Origin: Hawksworthiomyces lignivorus
Lineage: Eukaryota > Ascomycota > Sordariomycetes > Ophiostomatales > Ophiostomataceae
Length of the DNA stretch: 64,000 nucleotides
Reading direction: 5' to 3'
Assembly: GCA_002917075.1 (NCBI GenBank)
Contig: NTMA01000001.1
Location: 62,001 to 126,000 of the forward strand
The position numbers and the translations under genes were made by a program. Shown piece by piece: positions 12,265 to 27,300 of the stretch (position 1 is the first letter of the stretch; each line of letters starts with the position of its first letter). Under the pieces are notes generated by a model. It worked only from the letters and a program-made list of their open reading frames with translations, was not told the origin of the DNA and ran no database searches.

Positions 12265-15200
12265 CACTTGTATGTCGTTCTTAGGCGATAGCTTGGTCGG
12301 CCATAGACAAAAAGGCTACTGGCCAATCCTCTACTAGTTAATTTAAGGTCTGTTTGTATGTATCGTGAACAAGATTACTACTTGCAGTCAGCTTCCTTGC
12401 ATCCTCCTTCGTTCAGACTTTCCGCAGGACTAAAACATTAGTCCCTACCAGGGTTTGTTCTGCCATCGACCTACCCGCCATTCCCGCCATTTGCTGCATC
12501 CGCCTGTGCCGTGTGCCTACAGATACACGCTGCGCATGCCGGGACGGCAGATTGTCTGGAAGATTTTCTTTGCATCTTGTCTACATCTAGCCGATGACAG
12601 TGGCAAATATTGACGTGCAGCAGTGAGCGCATATTAAAGAGTGGCTTAAACGAGAAATTTGGTCTCTATAAAATATGCCTTGCTTTGCTTGCTACATGGA
12701 TTCAAAATATCATACTAACCAACTATTCATTCTTATCTGCGACCTGACGATTAAGCCTTTCGTATAATTTGACAAACAGAAATACCATTTTCATTCCGAA
12801 TTGATAGAGAGTGAGAGGGGTGTGATACGACTAGAAGGGTGCAACAAAGTACACAGAGAAAAAAAATAGCTCTCTGGTGAGGGGGTTACTGGATTGCTCG
12901 CACAACTTGCCGCCCGTCTGTGTTGATCTCTCCGCGCTACATGAAAATGGGGAAGGAGAAAGGAAAGGGGATCATAAGCTTGCAATCGACGTTGCTATTG
13001 TCACCCCTATTGAATCAAAAGCATCCTAGCCCCGGGGCTGGTTGCGAGTTGCTTTCATGCATGGGTCCGTGATACCCTCCTGCTTCGAAATATTTGACTA
13101 ATGCTGCTTGGATACAATATCTTACCAGGTAATGCGGCCTACGTTGTCAATTCTGCCGGAGTTCGCGCACAGCCAGAAACAGCAAGCTCACGAAGTAGCT
13201 GTCGTTGAGGATGAACATTGCGAATTTCTCCGCTATGATGATATAGTAGCCCTCAAGTGTATCGTTGTAGACCGTTGTTATCTGCCGGGGATGGATGCAA
13301 TCTAGCTTGCTGCAAGGCCGGGAGACTCTGTATGCGGGACAACGTTGATGTGCTTGAGATCTACACATACAGCCCCGACCAGCCAAGATATACATGACGG
13401 CCCGCTCTGTAGGAGTGACTTGCATCGTGTTGCTGAGAGCCCACCATCGTTTCATGTGCTCAGCCTGCCATTCGGGTCCGAGAGGAAGAGAATCGTGATC
13501 AGGTCAACAGTCAAAGCAATTAAAATGGGAGCGAAAAAAGCTCCTTCATCTACTGTGAAACAGACACCCAATGTAATCATCACTGGCAAGCCGGACTCTG
13601 GCAGCCTTATTCGTTCAAGCCTTTGTGCGTGGCTGCGACCCTTGACAATAGTGGAAGGATTGTGGAGCATCGACTGCCACCCATGGGTTCTTATGCCTCT
13701 GCGGTTGGCGAGATATTTCTGACATTTCACTGACCTCCCCCCTTTGGCCATTCTTTAACACAGCCAAGAATTAGAAGGGTCTTCTCTGTGTACCAGGCTT
13801 AGGATGTTCTCAACTTGCGATGCCCTTACAAGAAAGGAATATATTACCGAGAGAGGGTAGGGGGGTAAAGCTTAATTGTGGAACACCTTGTCGACTGGCA
13901 TGTAGATGGCCACGACACAGGCGCAGTGGGCGGGTAAGATATTGGGAAAAGAGGGAAATAGAAGCAGAAAAGAGGAGAAGTTTACCAAACGCCTTATCTA
14001 ACAAAGAGGGTGTAGGCGGCATACAATATTGAATTCAAAGAGGTACTTGATGATTGGCAACCTGGAGCAATAAGTCCTGAACGCAGCGGTTACGGAAAGG
14101 CCGAAAGCCACAGATAGCAGAGCCTTCCTCCAAGGAAAAGCCCAAGAATGAAATAGCAACCTCAGTGAAATCAACCCCTTTCATATTGTTTAGACCCGAG
14201 CTCGACGGCTCTCCTTCTCTCAGCCATTGTTGCTATCAGGGGTTCACATTCTGGTAAGACTAATCAAGGAAGATCAATAAGAAAAAAAAAAATACCAGAG
14301 GTTGAAAATATATGCGTCTGCTCAGACCACTCCGCATATATTGAAATAACGAATATTGGGGGGCTTCCCTGTCCTAAACAACTAAAAATACAGCTGCAGG
14401 CAGGGAAAAATAGGGAAGGTCTCACCCTGTGAGACCTCTGAACGGTCCGCTATCACGCATCTGGAAACCATGCCTTCTGAAAGAGCGGATCGGCGACTAC
14501 GGTTGGCTCTAAACCAGCCCCTGTTTTCTCACTCAGGCTCCTACGGTTCCACGTGCTGAGAGCTGCTCAGACAATCAGCACGGAGTAATGTCTTGCAATA
14601 AGTAGGTCGTGCAACTTGGGTTTGAGGGAATGGAACTATGTCACAACACTTTTGTTCTTTGTAGGATGCACGAAGAGAAAAGACCTTCTAGAAAAAGAGA
14701 AGGGAACAACGGCAGGTGTGACCAAGACGGACTCTGCCTGTCTATTCTTTCGGTGTCTCCTATGGCAATCCAGAAAAAGGATACGATCAACTAGCTTGCA
14801 CCTAGGAAGAAGCTACCGATTCTCTCTTTGGAAGAGAGAGTGAAATAGGAAAAGCTCGTTGTTCCAAGAAAATCCTTGGATCTATCACAGTAGCACTTTG
14901 CTTCACTAACGGAGTACTGTGTCGCCCGTTGTCGAACTTGTATTGTGTTGTCTGTGCTCTTATCCCGCCTTCACTTGGGAGAGGTGTGGCTGGTCTCCTC
15001 TGAACAGGCTTTGGTCTTGCTTGTTAGCGCATTTGTACGGATACTCCGTTAACTCCATGCAATAGCTGTGGAGTTGTCCAAGGAGGGGGTTTGCTTTAAA
15101 TAGAGTAAAGCGTGTTGCGTGCAGAAGAAGCGGTGTACACAAGGCTAGACCAAAAGGAGGCTGGATTGATATCACGCTAACTGACGCCTTTCCTTTTCTT

Positions 15201-18200
15201 TATTTCCTTTTTCTTATTATTTTTTTCTTTTCCAATTCGCGTAACTCGAAAGTACGACGTTGTCTTACGAGTCCTGAGATACAGCAGAGAATCAAGAATG
15301 GAACATGGAAACCTGTGAACAAAGAGAGTAATTCGTTGCTCTCGTGGATTAGAGATATCGAAGTCGATGCCGAAAGCTACGAAAACTATAGTCATGAACG
15401 CCCTGCAATCTATGGTCTTCTCTGAGAAGCTGATATCATAGAAGCCTCATGTGCATTCTTCAAGACATAACTTTCTACTTCTCTAGGACCAAACTGACTT
15501 CTGTACACAATTCCCGCTATAAAGAATGCAGCATCTATAAATGCACAAGAAGACGCATCATGAGCTCTCTTATCCTGCGGGCACAGTATTACGAGTACGC
15601 CGTAGAGGAGATCCCGCTTCTGCTGCTTCTCCATCCTGCTGGCTGAGGAAGCACAGCATCGTCTTCTATTACCAAATGTCTGTTTTGTCCATTCAAACGG
15701 TACCTTGCTTGTATCGGGCATGCAAATCTGCAGTGGGAGCAGCGGTTGCTGCAAAAGGGAACAGTAGCAAGCAACAAGCATCAAGCAGCCAAGATCAAAC
15801 ATCGTCCAGCAGCGAGCAGGACGCAGCAAACAGGCAAACCAGGAAGCGCGGCCAAAACCCACGCATCTTTCACACGCAAATACACGCAGGCACACCATTC
15901 ACACCACCACCACAGCCCACCCACCCATTATGCAAGCGCTCTCCCACACCCCCTTCCCCAACCATTTCCTCGTCCGCTTTGCAGTGTGGTGTTATAAGGG
16001 CCCCTGTAATATTATTGTCCCATATCATTTGCCCCGGCCTGAACGTGAATACAGACCAGGAAACACAGTTCAGAGGTGAAAAAAATGAACCTTAGCCACT
16101 CTAAGAAGGAGGGGTTAGACTTGACAGGGTTGTTAGATCCCGCCAACGGAAAATCCAGGGTTTGGAAGCCTGCAGGGCAATATGCGGCAGAAGACAAGGC
16201 TAAACGGGAGGGGATTTAATACAGAAAGACAGCACACAGAGGCGAATCTTACATTGCTGTATCTATCCCAGTAGAAACCGAGAACTGCTACTTCGTAGTG
16301 TGTAGCAAGCGAAGAGTCTGTCAGACGTGTGGCAAATTGAGGGCGGGTGTGCTTATATTTTCTGAGCACCTATCTGGCCTCGACCCGGCAAGGCGATGGT
16401 CACGAATGTCGTGCAGGAGGAAAGGAAATGAAAAAGGAAGAACCTAATATTCCCTAAGAAAATTACCAGTAACGTTGGCGAACCACCATTGGGCCATGGT
16501 CTCGAGATATTTGACAAGAGGAAGCATCACAAATTGAGAGAAAATTTCTTCGAGGAGAGTACGCCGGAATGAGTTAGCAAGGGCTTTACACTCTTATTGT
16601 TGTTTGCCAACGGGTACAGATACATTCCCTTGTTGAAAAGAGTGATGGATAGACCCCCCTTCACTAATTCCTTCACCCTACGTAGGTTACCTTCGCATAC
16701 CTGCGAAGCTACAGCATGTACAAGCGGAAGGCCGCTAGTACAATTGTCAAACCCATGTCTCTTTGCCGTGGTGAGAAAAGGCTGACCGACCGGAGTGCGG
16801 ATCTGCTGGTTGGAGGAGCACACTCTTCCATCTTTTTCTGCCTTTTAGCTCTTTCATTTCCAGACAGTTAACTCTGCCTGTGAGCGGATACGTATGTTTG
16901 CACGAAAACCTCGAGGCTCGAAACCAAGAATAGCAATATTGGCAGTTTACGACGGCAATTGGGCTTTCCACAATCGCAGCAAATAGAGAGATGAGTAGAA
17001 CGGGGAGGAAGCATGGAGAAAAGAGAAGGTGGACAGGAAGAATGAGGTGAAAAAGTGATGTGTCGAACTGAGTGTAACGACACTACTCTCTGCTCGTACA
17101 GGACGCCACGCGCGGCGGAAAACGGTCCGTCATGCAGTCCGTTCCCCTGCTCTGCGACTATTCCTCAGTCCTTTCCTAGCGGTTTCGCTGTTCTTCCTTT
17201 GCCCACACCCCTCTTCCGCATTTGGTAGGTTTTCGCCCTTTCTTCCACGTCCTGCAGCGATGGACGAATCATATCAAGCCGGCACCAGCGAGCAAAAATG
17301 ATTTGCATGGTCCCGTTTCACGCCCATATCGGGGCAGAGCTAATTCGGAGGTGAGAGGTTGACAAGGGCGTAAGCCATCCCGAGATACTTGGAAGGTATG
17401 CACGCCGTAGAAGTAATTAGGGACAGCAAATGATTCGCAAACAGAGCGACAAAAGAACACAATTACAGATCTCGGTTGCCAGCTTGCACGGCAGAGAATA
17501 AAAGACCAAGTGAAACATTTCTGTTCTCTTAATATTCTCCGTCTTTCTTTTTCTTTTTCTTTCCTTGATGGGGCTGCCGTCACATGCGGCTTATCACGGG
17601 TTCGCCATCCCCTCTTCGTAAAGAAGAGGCTGGTAACAAGAACTGGAAACCGAAAGGAAATAAAAACAAAACGACATAAAAACATGGGGCACAAACAAAC
17701 CAGCACACAAACTGAGCGTAAAAAAAAGCCGAAACCGGGAATCGGCGGGCATGCCCATTGGATGCAGATTCTTTCGTAAGCGAACCTAGAATAAGACAGA
17801 TTCAATAAGGGAAGAGGGGGTGGGCGTTGTGATCAGCTTGTATCGTGTAAGAAGGAAGGGAGAAATGAATTCAAGCACGGAATGGCACAAAGAAACTAAG
17901 CAGAGCAGAAAAAGGAAAGATACAAAACGAGATGGTGAGACGACCGGTGATAACGAGCGGCGACGAGCAAGGAGCCGAAGCAAAAGCAAGCAAACAAGAG
18001 ACGTGAGAATTCGAAAAAAGAAAAAAGCAACAGTCTGTGGTAGCGCCAACCCTCCCCCACCGAAAATTGTTGTGGTGTGGGTTTCGAGACGTGGTGAGCG
18101 GTGATTGGGCTGTTGGAAACGGCGCCTTGTCCCTTTTCCCTATTCTATTTTACTTATTAATTCTTGTTGCATCCTGATTTGCTGGCCTGGTATTAAGAAA

Positions 18201-18352
18201 TGTCCGGGACAGTCGTGTACTTTTGCTTCCTTGTGTGTTCACAGGTTCAAAGGTCTGGGAGCTAAGGCCTGTCTGACCCGTGGGCGTCATCAACGCCCGG
18301 GTTTCCTGCTTTGCAATATACAGGAGATAGGAACAGTTCCAGGGGCCCTTCC
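12265..18352. other. Gene-poor spacer
   Basis: No gene is supported. The longest frames, about 184 residues (+, 15541-16095) and 162 residues (-, 15410-15898), overlap each other on opposite strands. Both have low-complexity composition and no family match I know. Around 13.0-13.75 kb some frames read smoothly for 60-125 residues but are interrupted by stops and unrecognised. A/G-rich stretches lie around 17.8-18.05 kb. Confidence 0.5.
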
Positions 18353-18377
18353 GGGGGGGGGGGGGGGGGGGGGGGGG
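18353..18377. repeat. Poly-G run of 25 bases
   Basis: An uninterrupted run of 25 G on the plus strand. Such tracts can fold into a G-quadruplex and are prone to length change and sequencing error. It lies in non-coding DNA with no gene nearby. Confidence 0.9.
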
Positions 18378-21300
18378 TCTTGCTCTTCCGTCGATGCGTT
18401 CTTCTAGGTTGAGATAGGTCTGTCAGAGTGAGCTAAGAAACCTGACTGAAATGAGTGCACAACACAACTGTACAACAGCATCGCATTGATTTGGATAAAC
18501 AACGCAGATGATACAGGTGGCTACGGAAATAGGCAAGGAAAGCTGTGTGCTACAGCTACTAAGCATGCTCATTTCTTTCCATATTGCAATGAAGTGCTGT
18601 TTCAATCTGCTCATTGCCGTGGAGCTTTTTCCTTGTTCTATCCAGAAAATCGTCAGCTGCCATCCACATGTGAAAAGAACTCGCGCCTTGTGAATTTTCT
18701 CTGCTTGCGACTTTAGGGACAGCCCCTGACCAACAAAATAACTAGGGCAGGAAAAAATATTATGTAAAGCTGTTTGATAGGGTGGCCGATCCACGTATGC
18801 GCTGTACTCGTACTCTTGTCTATATAAGGCCAGAATTACTGGCTGAAGATAGCAGCATCATGTACCTATAGATAGCGCATGGCGAAGAAAGAGAAGAAAC
18901 TAAACTCGCACGCTATGCAATATGTGCGTAGCCGCTATGCATTCGCGCCAGATGGGTCCTTTCTCTCCATTTTTTCTTTTAAAAATACAACCACGAATGT
19001 TGAAAATCTTCCTTGTTGCAGTGTATTTTCACCTCTTAACGCCACGCACAGCTATTACTTTCTGCAGGCAAGTACGGGGCTCACCTAAGCGCCGACAACA
19101 TATGTTGTAGAAAATAGAGCGTAAAGGAACATAAATTACAACTGCGAAAAAAAAGTGCGACTCAAGAAACACAAAAGACAAGATGAGGGCTGGCTAGCTA
19201 AGTTATCTTGATGCGTGATTTCCAACCGGCAAAGCCTAACTCGATTCTCAGTTCTAGGCAGACCCATGCACTTATGTTTGTCACCAATGGCACTGGGAAG
19301 AGAGAAACGTATTTTTTAACCTCTCTTGTCGCTCTAATTCGGGCTTGAAAAAAACAAGAGAAACAATCAATTATCCTCCGATCCCTTAATTATGAATTAA
19401 CTGTTGGTATTAGTAGGAGAAAGGCGCCAGATCAACCCTAAAGCGAAGGCTAAGTAAAGATGAGGCTCAAAGTTGGACAGAAGACGGCCAAGAATACCGC
19501 TAGGTTAGGTCAGCACTAGGGAATCCGAAATAAGACTTGCTGCTCCGTATTCAACGCCAACTTCACAGCTAGAATAGAGAGGATCGCTGTATTTGTTCGA
19601 TTTCATTTTCTGCTAGAATGTCAGAGCTGGACTCGCAAACCAAGTAGAGTAAGACTTTCCATTTCCCCAGACATCGGCGACTAGAGATCAAACTCCAACG
19701 TAACTAGCTGATAGCCGGAACAGTTCCGTTATAGACATTCCTCTTTATCAATCATCACTAGGGAAGGCATCAGGGCTTCTGTCTTTAGGTTGCTATATTA
19801 AGTATTGCGAAGAAATTTTGGATAGTGAAGGGAGAGTAGGAAAGGCGAAACAGACGTTCCCGGCTTCCTGGGCAGATAGAACGAACACGGAGGATTGCTT
19901 GCGTGATTTGCCGATCCTCTTATCCCCTACTTCGTCATCGCCTGCCCTTTTCCCTTTCTGGGGTTCTCCGCTTATGATTCTCGTATGATCTCCTCAGGGT
20001 ATGTCCTAAGTCAGCTTGTACATCAATGATTCTTTGGTTTCCTTGCTAATTGAAAATTTTTCTGTTGTTTGTTCTCGGCTGGAAGAGAATCAAGAGAGTC
20101 CCATGTCTGCCTTTACGAATATTTACAGAAGGATTTTACAGCGTGACCCGCTAATCTTCGGCAACAGAAGTTGTAGAAACTATGCTTTTCTCGGCAGTGT
20201 AGCTCCTGTTGGTACTAGGGGGGAGTGGTACCTAGACGGGCCAGAATACGGGCCTTCTCAGCCAAGCACCGCTCACTATTCAGCTGCTATTGTTTCGGCT
20301 GCTTCTTTTCCCACGTCGTCTTGCCATATCGGGTTGGTGTAGTTGAACAGCAGCTCGGCTTTTTTCTCTCTAAATAATTCTATTTCACATCAATTCTTAT
20401 TTTCAAAATAGTCGTTGATCACACCACGGAAGGTTGGTTTCTCAGCCTGTAGGAACCCCCTCAAAATGGTTGGGAAACCGAGCGGAGCGATGAAGGGATG
20501 ACAGGATGATAGACCCGAAGAAGACGAGCCTTACTATTTCAATTCGCCGACAGTTATCTTGAGTATGCCATAAACGGCTCACCAGAGCGTACTCAACATT
20601 GCAGCAGCGGCCTCAGCTAGCGCGTAAAGGTCACCCTCCCGAATTGCTTCGACCAGGTCATCTTTTTATAGATAAGTGATTGTGTCAAGTGATGGCTGGA
20701 AGGATGCTAGTTCCAGCCAGTCTAAGTCGGCCACGACAGCTTACTGTTGTAAAATTCCGAGCAAATTTTTAACTCAAGAAATACCACCACACACGCAAAC
20801 CATGTAATTTTATCCACAGAAAGCAACTGGTTCGCCCCGTGACATGGTGGACAGAGCACCCTAAGAGGGTGTCTGTCTTAGGTCAACCTACGGACGTGTG
20901 TTTTGATCCAGACTCACCTCTTTCAGTCTGCGACCATTTCGTCCCTTACATGCTCCTGGCGGTGTCCAGCTTTTACGTCTGCCTCAAGGGGTTGCTTCCG
21001 TGGAGAGGACGAATCGCATTCTCTAATCACAGGTCGTAGCTTAGCGTTGTTTGCCGTGGGGAGATGACTGCCGAGAGCATTTTGCGGTTGGCTGGATTTT
21101 GATTCTCTTGCTCTTCATATCCAAGTGATCAATCTTGCTCGTCCCCATTTCTGAAACAGCGGGATCTCAGTACAGCCCTACAGCTACCTAGTCTAAGCGG
21201 TAACTTTGCCTCTGTGGTGTACTTGATTTTCTAAGAAGCCAATTCTCGCCCAAATACATGTTATGCTTCATACTTGGCCCTCTCTCATTCTTCCCTGACC

Positions 21301-24300
21301 TCTCTAATGTGGAGTATGCATACGACGTACATTTGATTGTCTTTTTTCCGCCTTATTTTATTTCTGAGAAGATCCAATTGACGGAGCAGGGCTCCCAGCT
21401 TTTGTTAGGGCATATGCATAGAGCGAATCCAAAACCTCGTGGCGGCCATGTTTTTGATCTAAGAACAGAATTACCCCTTGCTCGAGCTTTGGCTGGCCAG
21501 TTGTTTCTTCTTTCTTCCGCTTACAGGGACAAAACGGGGATATAACTAAAGTTGTCTTTCTGCGGAGCATGAATGTATACGACGTAGGTTAGCTAGGAAT
21601 CGCGTCTTTCATCCCCCCTGCTTGACAAGAATTGAGACACATGTCTCAACTTTTTTTTTTGGTCTTTTTAAGATTGTCTCTGTATAACTGTGGCTGAATT
21701 TTCTCTGAACGGTCCGCTTCTACACGTAGACCCCAAAACCAACCTCACGCAAATTGCTCCGCATTTACTATCGTGTGCTGGCTAGGATTGTTCCGCTTGC
21801 CCAAATGAGATAAGACACGTTGTTTTGCTCCCTTCCGGCAAACTCCAAGCGTCAGTCAGGGATCTGTATTCCTTGCCAGTACTTCGTAATAATTGTTTCA
21901 GAAACAGAAAAAAGAAAGAAGAAAGAAGAAAAATTTTCAGTCTCCTCCTTGACTGCTACTATAAACTAGAAATAATACTCCCGAGTGGGAGAAGAGGGGA
22001 AGATCTGGGTTCGCCAACTGTTCGTTCTCTTCGATTAACATTACGATGTGATACTCAGAGGCGAGCAAGGTTTTTACCGTGGAAGGCATATTTTTGGATT
22101 TTTCGCTTATGTACGTTGCTGGGCCTTGCAGAACAGGGGAGTGTAAGATCCGGTAAGTGTGATCCGAGTGCAAGCAGAAAAAGGGGAAGAGAGACACAGA
22201 ATGTTCTCAACAAAGCGCCAGCGATTTCGTTGTGCAAATTGGTCGTGCTAATCTCCCTCACACAAGCTATGTACGAGCTGCGGAACGGGTTGGGGCGGTT
22301 GTGGCCGAAGCAGACACAGTAATAAATGGGAGACAGAAGGTGGTACGTTGTAAAACACACGAACTCGACCAAAATAAATTTAGAGTCCTCCGAAGCCCCG
22401 GAGCCGGCCTTGTCGGACTCGCCGCACACTTCCTGCTTTGGTCATTTTTGGCCCTTTTGGTGTACCGGAGTATTGTGCTACGAGCGGTCGTGGTCCGCTG
22501 AAGATTTTTTTCCCCTGCTCTCAACGAAAAAAAAACAAAGCGCACAAGCGGACCAGTCATTGCGGTATATTGGATTCGTTTGAGAAACAGCACGGGCACA
22601 AGATATTGAATGAAGAGTTCGCATATTCTATATGCATATGCATGCGCATGTGCACAGATAAGAAACTGAGGAACCTAGGTATTTTCTGTTTTCATCGTGA
22701 GACCAGCAGATGTGGAGAGCAAAGGAAGGGAAGACAAGCACGACTTTTCTACGGAGTATATGCATCTGATAAGTCCTCTTTTCTCTACCTTGAGATTCTC
22801 ATCTGGGAGTGGACTTTCACATTGGATGTATATAGTAGCGACTGACTGTATCTCTATCTCTTGGGCACTTTAAAAAAAATTTCGTCTCAACCACAAATAG
22901 GTACTTCCCACTGCTCTGATTCTCGGGACTGGTGCCTGCAGCACGCGGACGTGCAGCTGCAAGGAGAAGCCAAGTGGGCTGTCGACCAATTTGACTGGGT
23001 TGATTTGACAAGGAGGGCACTTCTATAGAAGCTATGACAGTGGAGTTCTAACAGCAGCATCAGCTAAAATGTACATGCCCGGAGAGTTTAAAGAGAACCC
23101 ACAGAGTACTTGTACTATAAGCTATGGACTATGTACTTATCACGATAACTGGAGCTGGCCCACAAATGGATACAACATCAAAAGCCATCCGGAACAAGGG
23201 TGTCTGACCAGCCTCCTCTGAGAAAGGTAACCACGGTACGGATCACTTGAACATCGACCAAGAGAGGCCAGGTTGTGCTCGGCGCAAGTGTTTAAGTTGG
23301 TGTTCTATTTGCCAAGTGTTTCTCAACGCGTAGAACGGCTTTTGGACACAATAGCACTACGATACAATGCACGCTCCCGGACGCTGTGCACTATTGTACA
23401 CATGCAAGAGTCTTTCCAGAGAACGCAAGTACAAGCGTCTTGGTATGGAGTGAAGGAAAACAGACACGCGAACTACTGCAGAAATGCCGGTTGTGCTTAG
23501 CTCCCTCTCTTAACCTCCCCCTCGTTTTTCTGCCCTCCATTATCTTGCATGCAGACACAGCCCTTGGGTCGTTCAAAATGCAGGAGAAGAGGCCCTTGAC
23601 CTTGACGCAAGGGAATCATCAACGTCAATTTCGACAAATATGGAATATCAGAGAAGACTATCAACGCAAATGAACTTTGGCTCTAGATGAAGAAGAGCCC
23701 TAGAGACGTAAGTAACCTCGATACAGCCGAACGGGATTACCTGCTTGAACAAGGCGGATCCCACCGCCACCAAAGTTCACCACTGAAACTCCGGAGAGCG
23801 TGGCAAAATCGAATTGTGAGCGCTCCAGGGAGGAATGAGCGAACTGACCCATCCGTGCCCCTACAGCACAAGCTTTACAAAAAAAAAAATTGTGCCCTTT
23901 TCCCTGCCTGTTCTTCTGCTGTACTTTTACCCGCAATGTGATAACTCGGCGCTCCGTGCGCTCAACCCATTCCGCTACCCCTCAAATATTCTCCCCACTG
24001 CGTACGTCGTACGTAATACTTAAACTTCAGCGACGTGAGCGACAGCTGGTTTCATCCAGACGGGCGCTATTTCTGGATGCTCTGATGGACGAAGGCAAGG
24101 CGATAATAGAGGGTTTGTGCGCTCGAAAATTTAGAGCAAAGAGCATTGAAGATATACGTGTATGTTTTCGAGGAACAGGTGGTGAAGGCAAGCCATAAAT
24201 CATACGGGATAGAAAACAGAAACAAAACGAGAAGTCAGCATAGAGAGAGAAGCACTAAACGACTAGCATAGTCTAATGGTAAAAACTGGTACATGTTTTT

Positions 24301-27300
24301 CTCTGGTGCATTGTGATCTTTACATTTATGTAAAATCCATATTCAAACCCACCGAGACTGACTTCTTTTATACCAGCGTCGAGTTGCACATGACTTTACG
24401 ATACCGACAGGCGTTTGTCTTCGATGTGCATGCATCTTTCCAAAGGTAGAAGACAACGAACCCATGCCGAGAAGATGCCCCTACAAAGCATTAAGCACTG
24501 CAGACTGCAGTCTCAAGTAATGGAGTGAGAAAAGAGAGGATTTTTCTGGGGCTCGTTTGGTTTTAGTTGGCGGCCATGCAAATGCAATGGCTAAGGGAAG
24601 GTTGCAGCCGACCCACGAACTTGGGCATCCAACACTCCGAACCCGCATATATCCGCTACTATAGGCAGTAAAAAGTGTACTTCACAGACAATATCTAACA
24701 CTTTTTGCAATGAGAATAGTTGGATGCGACACACTATAGAATATGTCGAGCGAGCCAGCAGAAGCATCAAAGTTGTGATACTTGACTTAAAGGACCTAGC
24801 TAGTAGGTATTGAAATTGTGTGTTTTTTATGAAAGAAGAGACTGGAGAGAGTAGTTACTCCGTAAAAACCGACGAACTACGCGAGGGGGCGAAAAAGCCA
24901 TCTGTTTTGTCTGGCCAAATAAGAGAGCCCGGCGCACGATGCGCGGGTATGTCAGATAATCCCATCATCCATTTTCGCTCCTTGCGTTGTTCCATTTAAT
25001 GCGTCCTTTTGCAGACCGGGAGCTATTAGAAGAAGAATAGGAAAGCTCATTCGCAGTTTTCCCGTATTGCGTCAAAATCTAGAATGCCACATAGCACCCA
25101 TGCTGCTCTGTTATCAAGCATTGGAGTAGACTACAGATAAATTGAACTAGGAAAGCTTCCGAGGCAAGCCCATATTGGGCCTCATTGCTGCTGGCCTTGG
25201 GCACAGAAATGGCAGGAAGCAATGTACAATTATGTAATTCTCGTCTTCCCAGGATCTCAAATGAATCCCTGGTGGCTGTCGGCTAAGCAAAGGCTTGGAA
25301 CGGATGCCCATGCACAAATGCACAAATGTACAAGTGTGCGTATGCACCATCCAGATGCACATACATGTTACATATGCACACCCCCATGAAAAGAGACGCA
25401 CACTAGGAAACCTAGTTTGACTGCGGGGAAGTTAGCACCTAAATTGCGCTCTTTTAAGCTTGTGTCTTAGGTTACTACTCCGTACATTGTACTGTTAATG
25501 CCAGCGACTGCAAAAGCCGAAGGTTTCTAGATGAGTTTTCAGACATGTGAGAAACGAAGATATTTACAAAAAACTATCTCACGGACAATTAGTAAGGGGC
25601 TCTCTGTGGTGAACGAAAATTTGGCGCATTACTAGCTGGAAGAGAGACCGATGTAGAATGAAAAGTCGGCCCAAGATGGACTCGTGCTCTGAGTTTTTTT
25701 TTTGGTTTGTTTTTGTTTTTATTTTATGAACACCCTTTATTTGCTTTTATTTCACTCCCTACCCTTGGCTCTTCGCTACTGTTGGTCGGTGGAAAGGCGT
25801 TTTGTTGTATGTTTGGACGATCCATAGTAACTCGCGTTTGGCTAAAAAAAAAAGCCTCGACCAGATAGACCTTGAAACCGAATCCGCTCGGCGCCACTGG
25901 AATTTACCTCCCCCCCTCGTCTTTTTTTTTCTTCTTTTTTTTTTGAGAGAGAGAGAGAGAGAAAGAGAGAGAGCACTTGAATAAGCCACTTAAGGAAGAT
26001 TGGTCGTTGTGAGTGGGGGTAATGGAAGCTTTCTTCGGTCTTGGTCTGGCCACTTAAAAGCAACCACAACTAGCCAGACGCTCTCCGATAGCGAATAGGA
26101 TCCACGATTAGATTGGACAAGTTATGTACTGTAGCTGTCTCTTCCTCAAGGGATGTCAGATAAACCCGAACAAGCACATCTTGTCCCGTGCTTGTAGCAA
26201 AACGAAACGTGCGAGCTCTTAATTTTCCATATTAACACTCTACTATTGATGGTCGTGCCTCGTTAGAAGTAGCACATGAGAGATATAAGGGACACACCTA
26301 CCAACTTCGCATCGATAAATGATGACATGATTTGCAGCCCGTGTTCCCTGACACCCCCGGCAGTCATATTTGGCGTAGGAGAGATGTTTTCATGGGCACT
26401 GCTCTGCTACTTGCTCAAAAACCAGCGAGGAATGCAGCTCTCCAAGCGACTCTGCTGCATATCTGCTACGTACGACTACACGAAAGAAAAGTAGAAAATA
26501 TCAAGGACCCACATTGGTTACAAGGTGGCCGCGCTTTACAGAACACTTTGCCAGATGCTATTTGTGCAGGTACCTTAGCTGACGGGGAGTTCGACGGTCC
26601 CGTCAGCGCAATAAAAAAAAACAGCGAAAGGGGAAAAGGGGAACTGGCAAGAGATAAAGAACAATGACTGAATAAGAACAACATCAATAGTCTGCTTCGG
26701 CTGGGGATCGGTGGATAAAACGGGCAGGAAGAAAATAAAGAAAATGTTGTGGAACCCCTTTTTACCCTGGTACCAAAGGCCACCCACGCACAAAACGGAA
26801 TAACCCAACGGCGCCAAAAATATCCAGCCCCCTTGGTGGTCTTCAACTTGGGTACGAGAATGCTTACTAGTACAAGCCAAGACGAGATCGCGAAAGTTGG
26901 AAAGCTATGCTTATATCTCAGTGAGAGATTTTCTCCTTAGTCTAGCAGATCCGGTGTTCTTAGTTATACTACTTCTCTTTCTATTTCCCCCCTTCAGAAT
27001 GTAGTGTCATTCTCTGCCTGAATCTACGATACCTTGTATGCCTAGAACAGACTGCAGGACATGTGGCTCACGGTATATGTATGCACGACAGTTAGCATAT
27101 GTGAGTTGCATGTATGGAAGGTTAGATCGAAGAAACAAAAGAAGCCAAACTTGGAGAGGGAGTGTAGCACAGATGTACAAATGTGATGACCATCTAACAG
27201 GGGAAAGACTGGTGCGTTCATTACTAGATTTAGTATAGAGTACGGAGTATGGCAGGGCTTGATATCTGCCACAAGAAAAAGCGAGCTGACTGACTGCAAA

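Noticed and set aside
12984..13205. Possible nucleoside phosphorylase start (DVAIVTPIESKA, then LPGNAAYVV in another frame)
   Set aside because: Only short matches in different frames with stops between them. The family words are too generic to support even a pseudogene call.
15410..16095. Overlapping open frames of 184 (+) and 162 (-) residues, among the longest in the gene desert
   Set aside because: They overlap on opposite strands, have biased low-complexity composition, no family motif, and no supporting splice or promoter pattern.
24262..24355. tRNA-like stretch (AGTCTAATGGTAAAA ... TTCAAAC)
   Set aside because: It has D-arm- and T-loop-like words, but the T stem and acceptor stem do not pair, so no cloverleaf can be drawn.
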